From Salinicola rhizosphaerae (GTDB lineage Bacteria > Pseudomonadota > Gammaproteobacteria > Pseudomonadales > Halomonadaceae): DNA of 64,000 nt. Below the pieces are notes generated by a model. The model was not told the origin of the DNA, did no database searches, and saw only the letters and a list, made by a program, of their open reading frames with translations. The DNA is taken from assembly GCF_014652715.1 (NCBI RefSeq), contig NZ_BMZI01000001.1:677600-741599 (forward strand), given 5' to 3'. Made by a program: the position numbers and the translations under genes. Positions 35,940-44,939 of this stretch are shown here, in pieces; the first letter of the stretch is position 1; each line of letters begins with the position of its first letter.

Positions 35940-35997
35940 TGATCGCCTCCGCTTGTTGTCTTGTCAGGAGGATCCGGGCCGAGAAAACGGGTCGAGC

Positions 35998-36933
35998 TTA
36001 GCGCTCGACGCCGGTCTGCGACGTGATGCGCCCGTAGTGCTCGATTCGACGATGGCGGGCGAAATCGAAGATGGTCTTCTTGCCGAACTGGCAGCGATCC
36101 ATGTCACATGTCGCGGTCACGAGCTCATCACCTTCGGACTCGGTGCGCGCGACCACGAAGCCATCCGGGTCGACGATGATGGAGCCGCCCATGAGCGGAA
36201 AGCCGTCCTCGACGCCCGCCTTCGCAACGGCTACGGCCCAGGTCGCGTTCTGATAGGCACCCGCCGTCACGGACAGCTCGGAGTGATAAAGGCGCTTCTC
36301 CAACCCTTCACCGCGGTTCTGGGCATTGATCGACGGCGTGTTGTAGCCAAGCATCACAAGCTCGACGCCCTGCAGCCCCATGACGCGCCAGGTCTCCGGC
36401 CAGCGACGGTCGTTGCAGATCGCCATGCCCATGATCGTCCCTTCGTTATCGAAGGTCTCGAAGCCGAGATCGCCGGGTTCGAAATAGCGCTTCTCGAGAT
36501 GCTGGAAATCGCGCTCGGTATCGAACTCGACGTGACCGGGCAGGTGAATCTTGCGGTACTTGCCGACGATCTCACCCTGACGATTGGTCAGAATGGAGGT
36601 GTTGAAATGACGCCCTTCCGGCGTCAGCTCCGCGTAGCCGAACGAGATGGCGATCTGATGCTCGCGCGCGCGGTCGAACAGCGGCTGGGTCGCCGCATTG
36701 GGCATCTCGCGCTCGAACCAGGTATCGACCTCCGCCTGATCTTCCATATACCAGCGCGGGAAGAACGTGGTCAGCGCAAGCTCCGGATAGACGACCAGGT
36801 CACACCCATTTTCGGCAGCCTGATCCAGCAGGCCCATCATTCGCTCGACGACGGATTCCCGACTGTCGCTCTTCTGGATGGCGCCCAGCTGCGCCGCACC
36901 GATCACCCACTCACGCATGTCTCGTTCACTCAT
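35998..36933 (-). CDS. N-carbamoyl-D-amino-acid amidohydrolase
   Basis: A 311-residue nitrilase-fold enzyme that cleaves N-carbamoyl-D-amino acids to D-amino acid, CO2 and ammonia. The triad is Glu51 (PELALTTFFPRW), Lys128 (KYRKIHLPGH) and Cys173 (ICNDRRWPETWRVMG); these segments and LEKRYFEPGDLGF are nearly those of the Agrobacterium D-carbamoylase. An internal ATG at 36916-36918 would match the usual N-terminus more closely and is an equal candidate. It is the first gene of the hydrolase operon, with a palindrome 103 bases upstream. It normally pairs with a D-hydantoinase, which is not clearly present here. Confidence 0.88.
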   Translation of the reverse strand: MSERDMREWVIGAAQLGAIQKSDSRESVVERMMGLLDQAAENGCDLVVYPELALTTFFPRWYMEDQAEVDTWFEREMPNAATQPLFDRAREHQIAISFGYAELTPEGRHFNTSILTNRQGEIVGKYRKIHLPGHVEFDTERDFQHLEKRYFEPGDLGFETFDNEGTIMGMAICNDRRWPETWRVMGLQGVELVMLGYNTPSINAQNRGEGLEKRLYHSELSVTAGAYQNATWAVAVAKAGVEDGFPLMGGSIIVDPDGFVVARTESEGDELVTATCDMDRCQFGKKTIFDFARHRRIEHYGRITSQTGVER

Positions 36934-37035
36934 TGGACTTGTTTACCGGCGATGCCGCGTCGCGCGGCATCGTGCTTACCGATCAGTGTCCGGAATTTCG
37001 CGGGAAACGTCGTATGCTGATTTATCGGAAAGGTA

Positions 37036-37048
37036 TAACCTCAGGTTA
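37036..37048. promoter_or_regulatory. TAAC-N5-GTTA palindrome upstream of the hydrolase operon
   Basis: TAACCTCAGGTTA is perfectly symmetric about the central base and of LysR T-N11-A type. It overlaps the lysR stop codon (37041-37043) and lies 103-115 bases before the carbamoylase start. Confidence 0.5.
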
Positions 37049-37949
37049 ACGATTGTTCATCGTCAGCCCGAGAGAGCGCCGCCTTGAGATGCGTGATGAA
37101 GATACGGGCCAGCTGCGACAGTGGCTCGGTTCGCGGGTAAACGAGACTGACCAGCAGCCGCTGCTCATCGGGCAACGGCACGGCGGTCAGGCGCTTGCCC
37201 TGCCATCCGCGCCAGGTGAATTCGTCGATCAGGGCGATGCCGCCGCCGGCGTCGGCCAGCGCACAGGCGTAGTGCGGCGAGTCGACCTCCATCGCGGGAC
37301 GCCAGGGCTCGCCGGCCGTCTCGAAGGCCGAACGGATGTGATGCCCGAACGGCGTCTCTGCGCCGTACCCGATCAGATCGAACTGGCGCAGTTCGGCAAG
37401 CTGCACCGTCATGCGCTGCGCCAGCGGGTGTCCCTCGGGACAGACGCAGACCATGCGCGCCCGATGGAGTGGATTGACTTCCAGATTGGGATGATTGACC
37501 GGAAACAGCGAAATACCGAGATCCGCCTGTCGATCCAGCAGCTGGTCACGCAGCTCCGTATGACGCTGGCAGTCGAGGCTGACCCGAACGTCGCGCTCCG
37601 CGCGGAAGCTGGTGATCGCCCAGGGCACGATCTGGTGCCCCAGGCTCGAGCTGGCGGCGATTCTCACCACGCCGTGCCGACGCTGCGTCAAATCGTGCAG
37701 CGTGGTGTTGACCCGCTGTACATCGCGATAGACGTTCTCGACGTCGCGAAACAGCCGACGCGCCTCCGGCGACGGATAGAGCCGCCCCTTGATGCGCTCG
37801 AACAGAGGAAAACCGATGCGCTGCTCGGTGTGCGACAGCATCCGACTCACCGCCGGCTGAGAGATCATCAGCACCCGCGAAGCACCACTGATGCTCCCGG
37901 TCGTCATCACCGCCCGAAAGACTTCGATCTGTCGAAGATTGAGTGCCAT
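37041..37949 (-). CDS. LysR-family regulator of the D-amino-acid locus
   Basis: A 302-residue LysR-type regulator. The N-terminal winged HTH (about 1-62) reads LRQIEVFRAVMTTGSISGASRVLMISQPAVSRMLSHTE in two halves of the usual pattern, and the linker and periplasmic-binding-like effector domain follow. It resembles the NocR/OccR group, which often sense opines or amino acids. It heads the minus-strand series and has a TAAC-N5-GTTA site 21-33 bases before its own start, fitting autoregulation. It is divergent from hyuA, so the shared 204-base region could control both. Confidence 0.85.
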   Translation of the reverse strand: MALNLRQIEVFRAVMTTGSISGASRVLMISQPAVSRMLSHTEQRIGFPLFERIKGRLYPSPEARRLFRDVENVYRDVQRVNTTLHDLTQRRHGVVRIAASSSLGHQIVPWAITSFRAERDVRVSLDCQRHTELRDQLLDRQADLGISLFPVNHPNLEVNPLHRARMVCVCPEGHPLAQRMTVQLAELRQFDLIGYGAETPFGHHIRSAFETAGEPWRPAMEVDSPHYACALADAGGGIALIDEFTWRGWQGKRLTAVPLPDEQRLLVSLVYPRTEPLSQLARIFITHLKAALSRADDEQSLT

Positions 37950-37969
37950 TGGTTACTTGCCTTGAGCCA

Positions 37970-37982
37970 TAACTGATCGTTA
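37970..37982. promoter_or_regulatory. TAAC-N5-GTTA palindrome between lysR and hyuA
   Basis: TAACTGATCGTTA, third copy of the motif, placed 21 bases from the lysR start and 171 bases from hyuA in a divergent intergenic region, the classical place for a LysR autoregulatory site. Confidence 0.5.
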
Positions 37983-38153
37983 ACGCGTCGATTACACCAT
38001 CGATTTCAGATTTAGAAAATGCGGTGTGAGTCACTCACCAGACAACTAACAAATTTTATTTGCTATTCATCAAAAAATTGTCGCTTGTTTCTACTTAAGT
38101 CGCGGATCAATGATGCGGTGCAGAGCACAACAACAATACAAGCTGGAGATCGC

Positions 38154-40259
38154 ATGACGACGAATACTCGCTCCGCCCGAGCTGGCGCCGATATCGGTGG
38201 TACATTCACCGACATTGCTCTCGAAGTCGATGGTCAGCTCCACTCGGCCAAGACACTGACCCAGTATGCCGCACCGGAACAAGCCGTTGTCGACGGCTTG
38301 TTGAGGACACTCGACCAAGCCGGCGTCGCGCCAGATCAGCTTGAGAGTCTCGTCCACGGCACTACTCTAGCGACCAACGCATTGATCGAACGCCGAGGAG
38401 CACATACGGCATTCATCACGACCGAGGGATTCCGTGATGTCATCGAGATGCGCACAGAAAGCCGTTTTGAGCAATACGATCTGAACATCGTGCTGCCCAC
38501 GCCACTGATTGCGCGGCAACATCGCTACACCGTTGGTGGGCGAATGAGCGCCGAGGGTCAGGAGTTGATCCCACTAGATGACGCCGCCTTGGAGGCGATC
38601 ATCGATGCCATCGAAGCCAAAGCCTATGTCAGTGTCGCCATCGGCCTAATGCACAGCTATCGCAATGCTGCCCATGAACGCCGCATACGCGATCGATTAC
38701 AGGCGAGACTACCTCACCTTTCGGTCTCGCTCTCATCCGAAGTCTCTCCGCAAATACGAGAATACGAACGCTTCAACACGGTCTGCGCCAATGCATTCGT
38801 GAAGCCGTTGATGTCGTCCTATCTCGGAAGATTGGCCAGCGGCCTGGAGGCAAGGGGCATTACCTGCCCGGTTTATCTGATGCACTCTGGCGGGGGACTA
38901 ATGTCCTTAGCGAGTGCCGCCGAGTTTCCAGTACGCCTTCTCGAATCCGGGCCTGCGGGCGGCGCGATCTATGCTGCAGATATCGCAGCGCGCTACGGCC
39001 TCGATCGAGTACTCTCCTACGATATGGGGGGCACCACAGCCAAGATCTGTCTGATCCAGGATCAGCGGCCTCAGACGGCGCGTACGTTTGAAGTGGCGCG
39101 AACCTACCGCTTCAAAAAGGGAAGCGGAATGCCCATCTCGATTCCTGTTATCGAAATGGTGGAAATTGGCGCTGGCGGCGGCTCTCTCGCCCATGTCGAT
39201 GACCTGCACCAGATTCGTGTTGGCCCAGAAAGCGCGGGCTCAGAACCCGGTCCCGCCTGCTACGGCCGTGGCGGTACGGCGCCAGCAGTGACCGATGCCG
39301 ATCTAATTCTTGGTCGCCTGGATGCCGAAAACTTCGCCGGCGGCAGCTTTCGCCTCCACCGCCAGGCGGCTGAAGACGCACTGCATCGAACCATTACTGC
39401 GCCTCTGGGTGGCGACCTCATCGAAGCAGCCTACGGTATCGTCGAAGTCGTAGACGAGAACATGGCCAATGCCGCTCGAGTGCATGCGGTCGAGAGCGGC
39501 CGAGAGCTCGATCAGTACACAATGATCGCCTACGGTGGCGCTGCACCACTCCACGCCGCACGAATATGCGAGAAGCTCGGTATTGATCGTTTGGTCGTGC
39601 CGCCGGGCGCCGGCGTCGGCTCTGCGATCGGGTTCTTGCGAGCCCCGTTCGGCTACGAGTCCCTTCGTAGCGCGGTCATGCAATTGGCGACATTCGATCT
39701 TGCCACCGTCAATGATCTGCTAGCGGACATGAGCCGGGAGGTCAGTACCTTCATCAACGAGACGGGGTACCGCGGTGAAGTCGAGCGTGAGTTCAAAGCC
39801 TATATGCGCTACGCCGGACAAGGCTGGGAAATTCCCGTGGCGGTGGCCCGAGGCGAACTCGATGAACGGGATGTTGCCGACCTCCACCGCGGGTTCGTCA
39901 CGGCTTATGCCCAGATATTCGGTCATGCCATCGATAACCTCGACGCCGAGGTCGTCAGTTGGTCACTTTCTCTTCGCACTCCCATTGCCCCGGTCGAACC
40001 CCGCCAGTTTGGCAAGGCGCCACCAAACGAACGCAACATCGAGAGTCGGGACATGCGTGCGATCTTCGACGCCCGCCACGGACAATTCCGCGATAGCCAG
40101 GTCATCGAACGACGTGCAATGCCTGTTGGCAACAGTATCCACGGGCCTGCGGTCATCATTGAACCGGAAACCTCAACCATCGTGCCGGCAGGTTTCGATG
40201 TCACGCGCCAAGCCGACGATTGCCTATTCATCGAACGTCTAAAGGAAACCGCTGAATGA
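38154..40259 (+). CDS. hyuA: Hydantoinase/oxoprolinase subunit A
   Basis: A 701-residue ATP-dependent ring-opening amidohydrolase subunit (HyuA/OplA-N family). GADIGGTFTDIAL (11-23) and SYDMGGTTAKICLIQ are the two phosphate loops of its ASKHA-like fold; EIGAGGGSLA, SEPGPACYGRGG and the C-terminal PAVIIEPETSTIVP are family landmarks. Substrates of relatives include N-methylhydantoin, 5-oxoproline, acetone and acetophenone. The ATG at 38154 follows GGAGAT. The upstream 100 bases are AT-rich, and codon use is less GC-biased than in neighbouring loci. It overlaps hyuB by four bases. Confidence 0.86.
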   Translation: MTTNTRSARAGADIGGTFTDIALEVDGQLHSAKTLTQYAAPEQAVVDGLLRTLDQAGVAPDQLESLVHGTTLATNALIERRGAHTAFITTEGFRDVIEMRTESRFEQYDLNIVLPTPLIARQHRYTVGGRMSAEGQELIPLDDAALEAIIDAIEAKAYVSVAIGLMHSYRNAAHERRIRDRLQARLPHLSVSLSSEVSPQIREYERFNTVCANAFVKPLMSSYLGRLASGLEARGITCPVYLMHSGGGLMSLASAAEFPVRLLESGPAGGAIYAADIAARYGLDRVLSYDMGGTTAKICLIQDQRPQTARTFEVARTYRFKKGSGMPISIPVIEMVEIGAGGGSLAHVDDLHQIRVGPESAGSEPGPACYGRGGTAPAVTDADLILGRLDAENFAGGSFRLHRQAAEDALHRTITAPLGGDLIEAAYGIVEVVDENMANAARVHAVESGRELDQYTMIAYGGAAPLHAARICEKLGIDRLVVPPGAGVGSAIGFLRAPFGYESLRSAVMQLATFDLATVNDLLADMSREVSTFINETGYRGEVEREFKAYMRYAGQGWEIPVAVARGELDERDVADLHRGFVTAYAQIFGHAIDNLDAEVVSWSLSLRTPIAPVEPRQFGKAPPNERNIESRDMRAIFDARHGQFRDSQVIERRAMPVGNSIHGPAVIIEPETSTIVPAGFDVTRQADDCLFIERLKETAE

Positions 40260-41896
40260 GCACGACATTGCAGGTATCGCAGCAGATCATGTGGAACCGA
40301 CTCATTTCGGTGGTCGAAGAGCAAGCGTTGACGCTGATTCGCACCGCTTTTTGCACCAGTGTGCGCGAGGCTGGAGATCTATCGGCAGGCGTATTCGACG
40401 CCAGCGGGCGGATGGTCGCACAGGCCGTTACCGGCACGCCAGGTCACGTCAACACCATGGCCGAGACCGTCTTTCATTTTATCGATCAATTTGGCGACAC
40501 CATGGTCCCGGGCGATGTGTTCGTGACCAACGACCCGTGGCTCGCGACCGGTCATCTGCACGATTTTACTGTCGTGACGCCTGTATTCCGAGAAGGCCGC
40601 CGCATTGGCTTTTTTGCATCCACCGCTCACGTCGTGGATATCGGCGGGCGCGGTTTCGGACCCGACGGCCGTGAACTCTACGAAGAAGGCCTGTTGATTC
40701 CGCCGCTTCGCATGTTCAAGGCTGGCGTCGTTAATCAGGACCTGGTCGATATTCTGACCAACAACGTGCGCGAGAGCGATCAAGTCGTGGGGGACTTTTT
40801 CTCCCTGTCAGTCTGCAACGATACCGGGCGCAAACGCTTGCTGGAAATGCTCGATGAGTTCTCGCTACCAGACATCGAAGAGCTCGCGACATTCATTTTC
40901 GCCCATAGCGAACGGGCTACCCGGGAAAAACTTGCCGCCCTGCCGGCTGGTGAATATCGCTATCGGATGCCCCTCGATGGCTACGATGCACCGGTCGAGT
41001 TGGCGGTTACGCTGTCCTGCGGCGGTGAAACGCTCAATGCCGATTTCACCGGCACCTCTGCCCAGAGCGGATTCGGTATCAACGTACCGCTGACCTATAC
41101 CAAGGCGTATGCCTGCTACGGGCTCAAATGCGCGCTGGCCCCGTCGATCCCCAACAACTGGGCGTCTCTGCGTCCGTTTACGGTCAGTGCCCCGGATGAC
41201 TGTATTCTCAATGCACAGCGCCCGGCACCGGTCGCGGCTCGCCATGTCCTGGGGCACTTGGTGCCCGATCTGGTGCTCGGGGCCTTGCGTCAGGCCTGCC
41301 CGACCCTCCCGCCAGCCGAGGGTGCCAGTGCGCTGTGGAACCTGCAGATCAGTGCTCGTCCAACTCACGGCACGGGTGTCGGCAGAGAGATACTGATGTT
41401 CAATAGCGGCGGCAGTGGCGCACGCCCGACACTGGATGGGCTCAACGCAACTGCCTTTCCCAGTGGCGTCATGACCATGCCGGTGGAGGTCACGGAAAGT
41501 GTCGGGCCTCTGGTCATCTGGCGCAAGGAACTGCGGCCGGATTCCGGCGGCGCCGGACGGCAGCGAGGCGGTCTGGGCCAGACTATCGAACTCTCTGCCC
41601 GTGAAGGATACGCCTTGACGTTCAATGCCATGTTCGAGCGCGTCGAGCACCCCGCTCGCGGCCACAATGGCGGCAGGAACGGCGGCATTGGTGTGGTCGC
41701 GCTCGACGATGGCACTCGCCTTCGCGCCAAGGGCCGCCAAGCCATCCCGACCGGACGTCGCCTAATCCTGCATCTCCCCGGTGGCGGGGGCTACGGTGCT
41801 CCGCAGGATCGACCGGCCGCTAGCGTGGCGCGGGATGTCGAGGCGGGTTACGTTTCGGAGCTCGAAGCTCGCACAAGCTACCCTCACGCATTTTAA
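40256..41896 (+). CDS. hyuB: Hydantoinase/oxoprolinase subunit B
   Basis: A 546-residue partner of HyuA. Landmarks are QAVTGTPGHVNTM, DVFVTNDPWLATGHLHDFTV, DIGGRGFGPDGRELYEEGL and the C-terminal RPDSGGAGRQRGGLGQ, HNGGRNG and LHLPGGGGYG. The two subunits form one complex in the cytosol. ATGA overlap with hyuA implies equal amounts. A third small subunit, as in acetone-carboxylase-type relatives, is absent, which favours a hydantoin or 5-oxoproline ring as substrate. Confidence 0.86.
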   Translation: MSTTLQVSQQIMWNRLISVVEEQALTLIRTAFCTSVREAGDLSAGVFDASGRMVAQAVTGTPGHVNTMAETVFHFIDQFGDTMVPGDVFVTNDPWLATGHLHDFTVVTPVFREGRRIGFFASTAHVVDIGGRGFGPDGRELYEEGLLIPPLRMFKAGVVNQDLVDILTNNVRESDQVVGDFFSLSVCNDTGRKRLLEMLDEFSLPDIEELATFIFAHSERATREKLAALPAGEYRYRMPLDGYDAPVELAVTLSCGGETLNADFTGTSAQSGFGINVPLTYTKAYACYGLKCALAPSIPNNWASLRPFTVSAPDDCILNAQRPAPVAARHVLGHLVPDLVLGALRQACPTLPPAEGASALWNLQISARPTHGTGVGREILMFNSGGSGARPTLDGLNATAFPSGVMTMPVEVTESVGPLVIWRKELRPDSGGAGRQRGGLGQTIELSAREGYALTFNAMFERVEHPARGHNGGRNGGIGVVALDDGTRLRAKGRQAIPTGRRLILHLPGGGGYGAPQDRPAASVARDVEAGYVSELEARTSYPHAF

Positions 41897-42012
41897 CCTA
41901 GTGCCTCCCTAACAAAGGAGGGCAGAAGTACCACCGGTATTGCCTTTATCACCCCAGGACAAAACAGACACAACGCCGTTTCGACAAGACCAACAATTGG
42001 ACGGAGATTCTC

Positions 42013-43023
42013 ATGTCAACACTGACGCATCGTATCGCGATCACCACCGGCATCTTACTACTGAGCCTTACAGGTGCTGCTCAGGCAGAAACCCAGTGGA
42101 TCATGGCCACGGGCTATCCCCAGGAAAGTTTTTTTACCAAGAATATCGAAAAATTCATCGAGGAAATCGAGACCAAGAGCCACGGCGAGCTGACGATCAA
42201 CTTGCGCGCCAACGGCACGCTAATCAAGCATGATGCCATCAAACGCGCGGTACAGACCGGGCAGGTTCAGATCGGAGAAATTCGACCCAGCGTCTACGGC
42301 AACGAGGATCCGATGTACATCCTCGACAGCTTGCCGGGTGTCGCGACAACCTACAAACAGGCGCACCAGTTGATGGAAGCACAGGCGCCTTTCTTCGAAA
42401 AACTGTTTGGCAAACAGAACATTGTGCCACTCGCCTACGTCGCCTGGCCAGGCCAGGGCTTCTTCACTCAGATGCCGCTCAATTCAGTCGATGACATGAA
42501 GGGCAAGAAAATCCGCATCTACTCCCAACCGACGAGGGAAATGGCAGAGCAACTCGGGTTCCAGGCCACGATTTTGCCGTTTGCCGAGATCGCCCAGGCC
42601 TATTCCACGGGCATGATCGACTCACTGTTCACCAGTCCTCAGACGGGAATCGACGTGCAGATCTGGGATTACGCCAAGGATTTCACTTACACGGGCACCA
42701 TGCACACAAAGAACGCGATTATCGTAAATGAGCGTGCCCTTGACTCGCTGGATGCCAGTCTGCAGAAGATCGTGAAAGACGCCGGTAAACACGCCACTGA
42801 ACGTGGCTGGCTGATGAGCCAAGAGGCGGCGGGGAAGAACAATAAGATCATCAGCGAGCATGGAGTTGCTATCAGCCAGGCCAGCGACGACATCCAGAAG
42901 GCTATCTCGGACATCGGCGATTCGATGCTTGAAGCGTGGCGCAAATCTGCCCCGCCGGAAGAGCAAGAGGTGCTGGACAATTACCTCGAAGTCCGCAACA
43001 CCTCCAGTAACCAAGCCGACTGA
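42013..43023 (+). CDS. TRAP transporter substrate-binding protein (DctP type), hyu cluster
   Basis: A 336-residue periplasmic protein with signal peptide ITTGILLLSLTGAAQA cut before ETQWIMATGYPQ. The segment MKGKKIRIYSQPTREMAEQLGF carries the conserved arginine region, and YSTGMIDSLFTSPQTGID the hinge. It is not closely similar to the DctP at 31768, so the two importers probably have different ligands. The start follows CGGAGAT. It lies 116 bases after hyuB. Confidence 0.85.
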   Translation: MSTLTHRIAITTGILLLSLTGAAQAETQWIMATGYPQESFFTKNIEKFIEEIETKSHGELTINLRANGTLIKHDAIKRAVQTGQVQIGEIRPSVYGNEDPMYILDSLPGVATTYKQAHQLMEAQAPFFEKLFGKQNIVPLAYVAWPGQGFFTQMPLNSVDDMKGKKIRIYSQPTREMAEQLGFQATILPFAEIAQAYSTGMIDSLFTSPQTGIDVQIWDYAKDFTYTGTMHTKNAIIVNERALDSLDASLQKIVKDAGKHATERGWLMSQEAAGKNNKIISEHGVAISQASDDIQKAISDIGDSMLEAWRKSAPPEEQEVLDNYLEVRNTSSNQAD

Positions 43024-43087
43024 CACTTCCTCTTATGGCGCGCGGCGATAGCGCCGTCGCCCCTTTTGTAAAGACAGGAGAACGTCA

Positions 43088-43594
43088 ATGCGCAGAACGC
43101 TGGATGCGCTCTATCTGACGAGCGGCGTGTTGGCCGCTCTTTTCTTGATGCTGATTGCCGTATCGATTCTGGCGCAGATCGCCGGTCGTGCCATGGGTGG
43201 CGTCATCGATGCTACGGAATTCTCGGGTTTTTGCATGGCCGCCTCGACATTTCTAGGGCTTGCCTACGCATTGCGCGGCGGCGCCCACGTCCGCGTGGGG
43301 CTTTTAATCGAAGCGCTACCTGCACACTGGCGACGCCGGCTGGAAAGTTTCGTCTGCGCGTTCAGTGCCGGGATCCTCGGCTGGCTGGCGTGGTGCGCTG
43401 GCACCTATACGCTTCAGAGTTACGAGTTTGGCGACCTCAGCCCCGGGCTAATCGCCGCACCACTATGGATTCCCCAGGTCGGTATGACGCTAGGCCTCAT
43501 CGTCATGACGATCGCTCTCGTCGACGAATTCTGGCGTCTGGCGCGACACGGACACGCGACCTACATCGACAACGACGCGGGATCGCTGGAATAG
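43088..43594 (+). CDS. TRAP transporter small permease (DctQ type), hyu cluster
   Basis: A 168-residue protein with four predicted membrane helices, beginning YLTSGVLAALFLMLIAVSIL, then the DctQ phrase ATEFSGFCMAASTFLGLAYALRGGAHVRV in two short blocks (FLGLAYALR, HVRVGLL). It begins 64 bases after the binding protein and is followed by the large permease after 31 bases, in the standard P-Q-M order. Confidence 0.82.
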   Translation: MRRTLDALYLTSGVLAALFLMLIAVSILAQIAGRAMGGVIDATEFSGFCMAASTFLGLAYALRGGAHVRVGLLIEALPAHWRRRLESFVCAFSAGILGWLAWCAGTYTLQSYEFGDLSPGLIAAPLWIPQVGMTLGLIVMTIALVDEFWRLARHGHATYIDNDAGSLE

Positions 43595-43625
43595 ATCGTG
43601 ACACTCGAATAACGACGAGAACCTC

Positions 43626-44939
43626 ATGGATCAAACACTACTGGCACTCATCTTGATGTTCGGTGCCCTCGTCGCGCTGCTGGGCGCGGGTATCTGGGTC
43701 GCCGTGGCCCTAGCGGCTGTCGCCACCGGCGCCATGGCGCTATTTACACCGGTTCCACTGGCTAATCTGCTGGCCTCCACCCTATGGGAGGCAAGCTGGC
43801 AATGGCCGCTTACCGCCTTGCCATTATTCGTCTGGATGGGTGAGATTCTATTCCGAACTCGCCTGTCTCGTGACATGTTCAATGGCCTGGCACCCTGGGT
43901 CGGCTGGCTTCCCGGAAGGTTGTTGCACGTCAACGTGCTGGGCTGTGGCATCATGGCGGCCGTGGCCGGCTCGTCCGCCGTTACGGCGACCACTGTCGGC
44001 CGAATGAGCCTTCCGGAACTGCAACGTCGTGGCTACGACGAGCGTCTGATGATCGGCACCCTGGCAGGTTCGGGCACACTGGGGCTGATCATCCCGCCGT
44101 CAATCGTACTCATCGTGTACGGCATTCTGGCTCACCAATCCGTCGCCCGCCTGTTCATGGGGGGCGTGTTGCCCGGCCTGCTGCTCATCGCGCTGTTCAT
44201 GGGCTATATCGCGGTTTGGTCGTTAATTCATCGCGACAGAATGCCTCAAAAAGAATCCCCGTTGCCATTCGCGGAGAAGCTGAGACGCTCCTCCCGCTTG
44301 ATCCCCGTCGTCGTTCTGATCGCGGGGGTGATCGGCTCGATTTATAGTGGAATCGCCACGCCAACGGAATCCGCGGCCTTCGGCATCCTAGGTGCACTGA
44401 TGATCGCCACGGTGACGCGCACGCTGACGTGGGAAAGCTTTCGGGACAGTCTGATGGCGGCGATGCGGATTTCATGCATGATCACCTTCATCATCGTCAC
44501 GGCAGCCATACTCTCCAGCGCGGTGGCATTTATCGGCATCCCCCAGTATCTCGCGGAGCAGGTCGATCAGTGGCAACTGTCCACGGGCTGGTTGCTGTTC
44601 GTGCTGACGCTGGTCTTCATCCTGCTAGGATGTTTTCTGGAAGGGGTGTCGATTTTGGTACTGAGCAGCGCGGTGATTCTGCCGATGTTGGAGAGCGCGG
44701 GGATCGATCTGCTGTGGTTCGGCATCTACGTCGTCATTATCATCGAGATGGCGCAAATCACACCGCCTGTAGGTTTCAACCTATTTGTGTTGCAGTCGAT
44801 CACCGGACGTTCCATCTGGCAAGTTACTCTTTCGGCGCTGCCATTTTTCCTCCTGCTCTGTCTGGCGGCGCTGATCATGGCCCTGGTGCCAGGCATCGTG
44901 ACCTGGTTACCTTCTCTCATTCAGGGTGCCGGCTCATAG
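43626..44939 (+). CDS. TRAP transporter large permease (DctM type), hyu cluster
   Basis: A 437-residue DctM permease with about 12 membrane segments. GTLAGSGTLGLIIPPSIVLIVYG, GVLPGLLL, ATPTESAAFG and EMAQITPPVGFNLFVLQ are family landmarks. Its last 23 bases overlap the 3' end of the convergent LysR gene at 44917, with no terminator between, so transcripts from the two strands will collide or overlap. Confidence 0.87.
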   Translation: MDQTLLALILMFGALVALLGAGIWVAVALAAVATGAMALFTPVPLANLLASTLWEASWQWPLTALPLFVWMGEILFRTRLSRDMFNGLAPWVGWLPGRLLHVNVLGCGIMAAVAGSSAVTATTVGRMSLPELQRRGYDERLMIGTLAGSGTLGLIIPPSIVLIVYGILAHQSVARLFMGGVLPGLLLIALFMGYIAVWSLIHRDRMPQKESPLPFAEKLRRSSRLIPVVVLIAGVIGSIYSGIATPTESAAFGILGALMIATVTRTLTWESFRDSLMAAMRISCMITFIIVTAAILSSAVAFIGIPQYLAEQVDQWQLSTGWLLFVLTLVFILLGCFLEGVSILVLSSAVILPMLESAGIDLLWFGIYVVIIIEMAQITPPVGFNLFVLQSITGRSIWQVTLSALPFFLLLCLAALIMALVPGIVTWLPSLIQGAGS

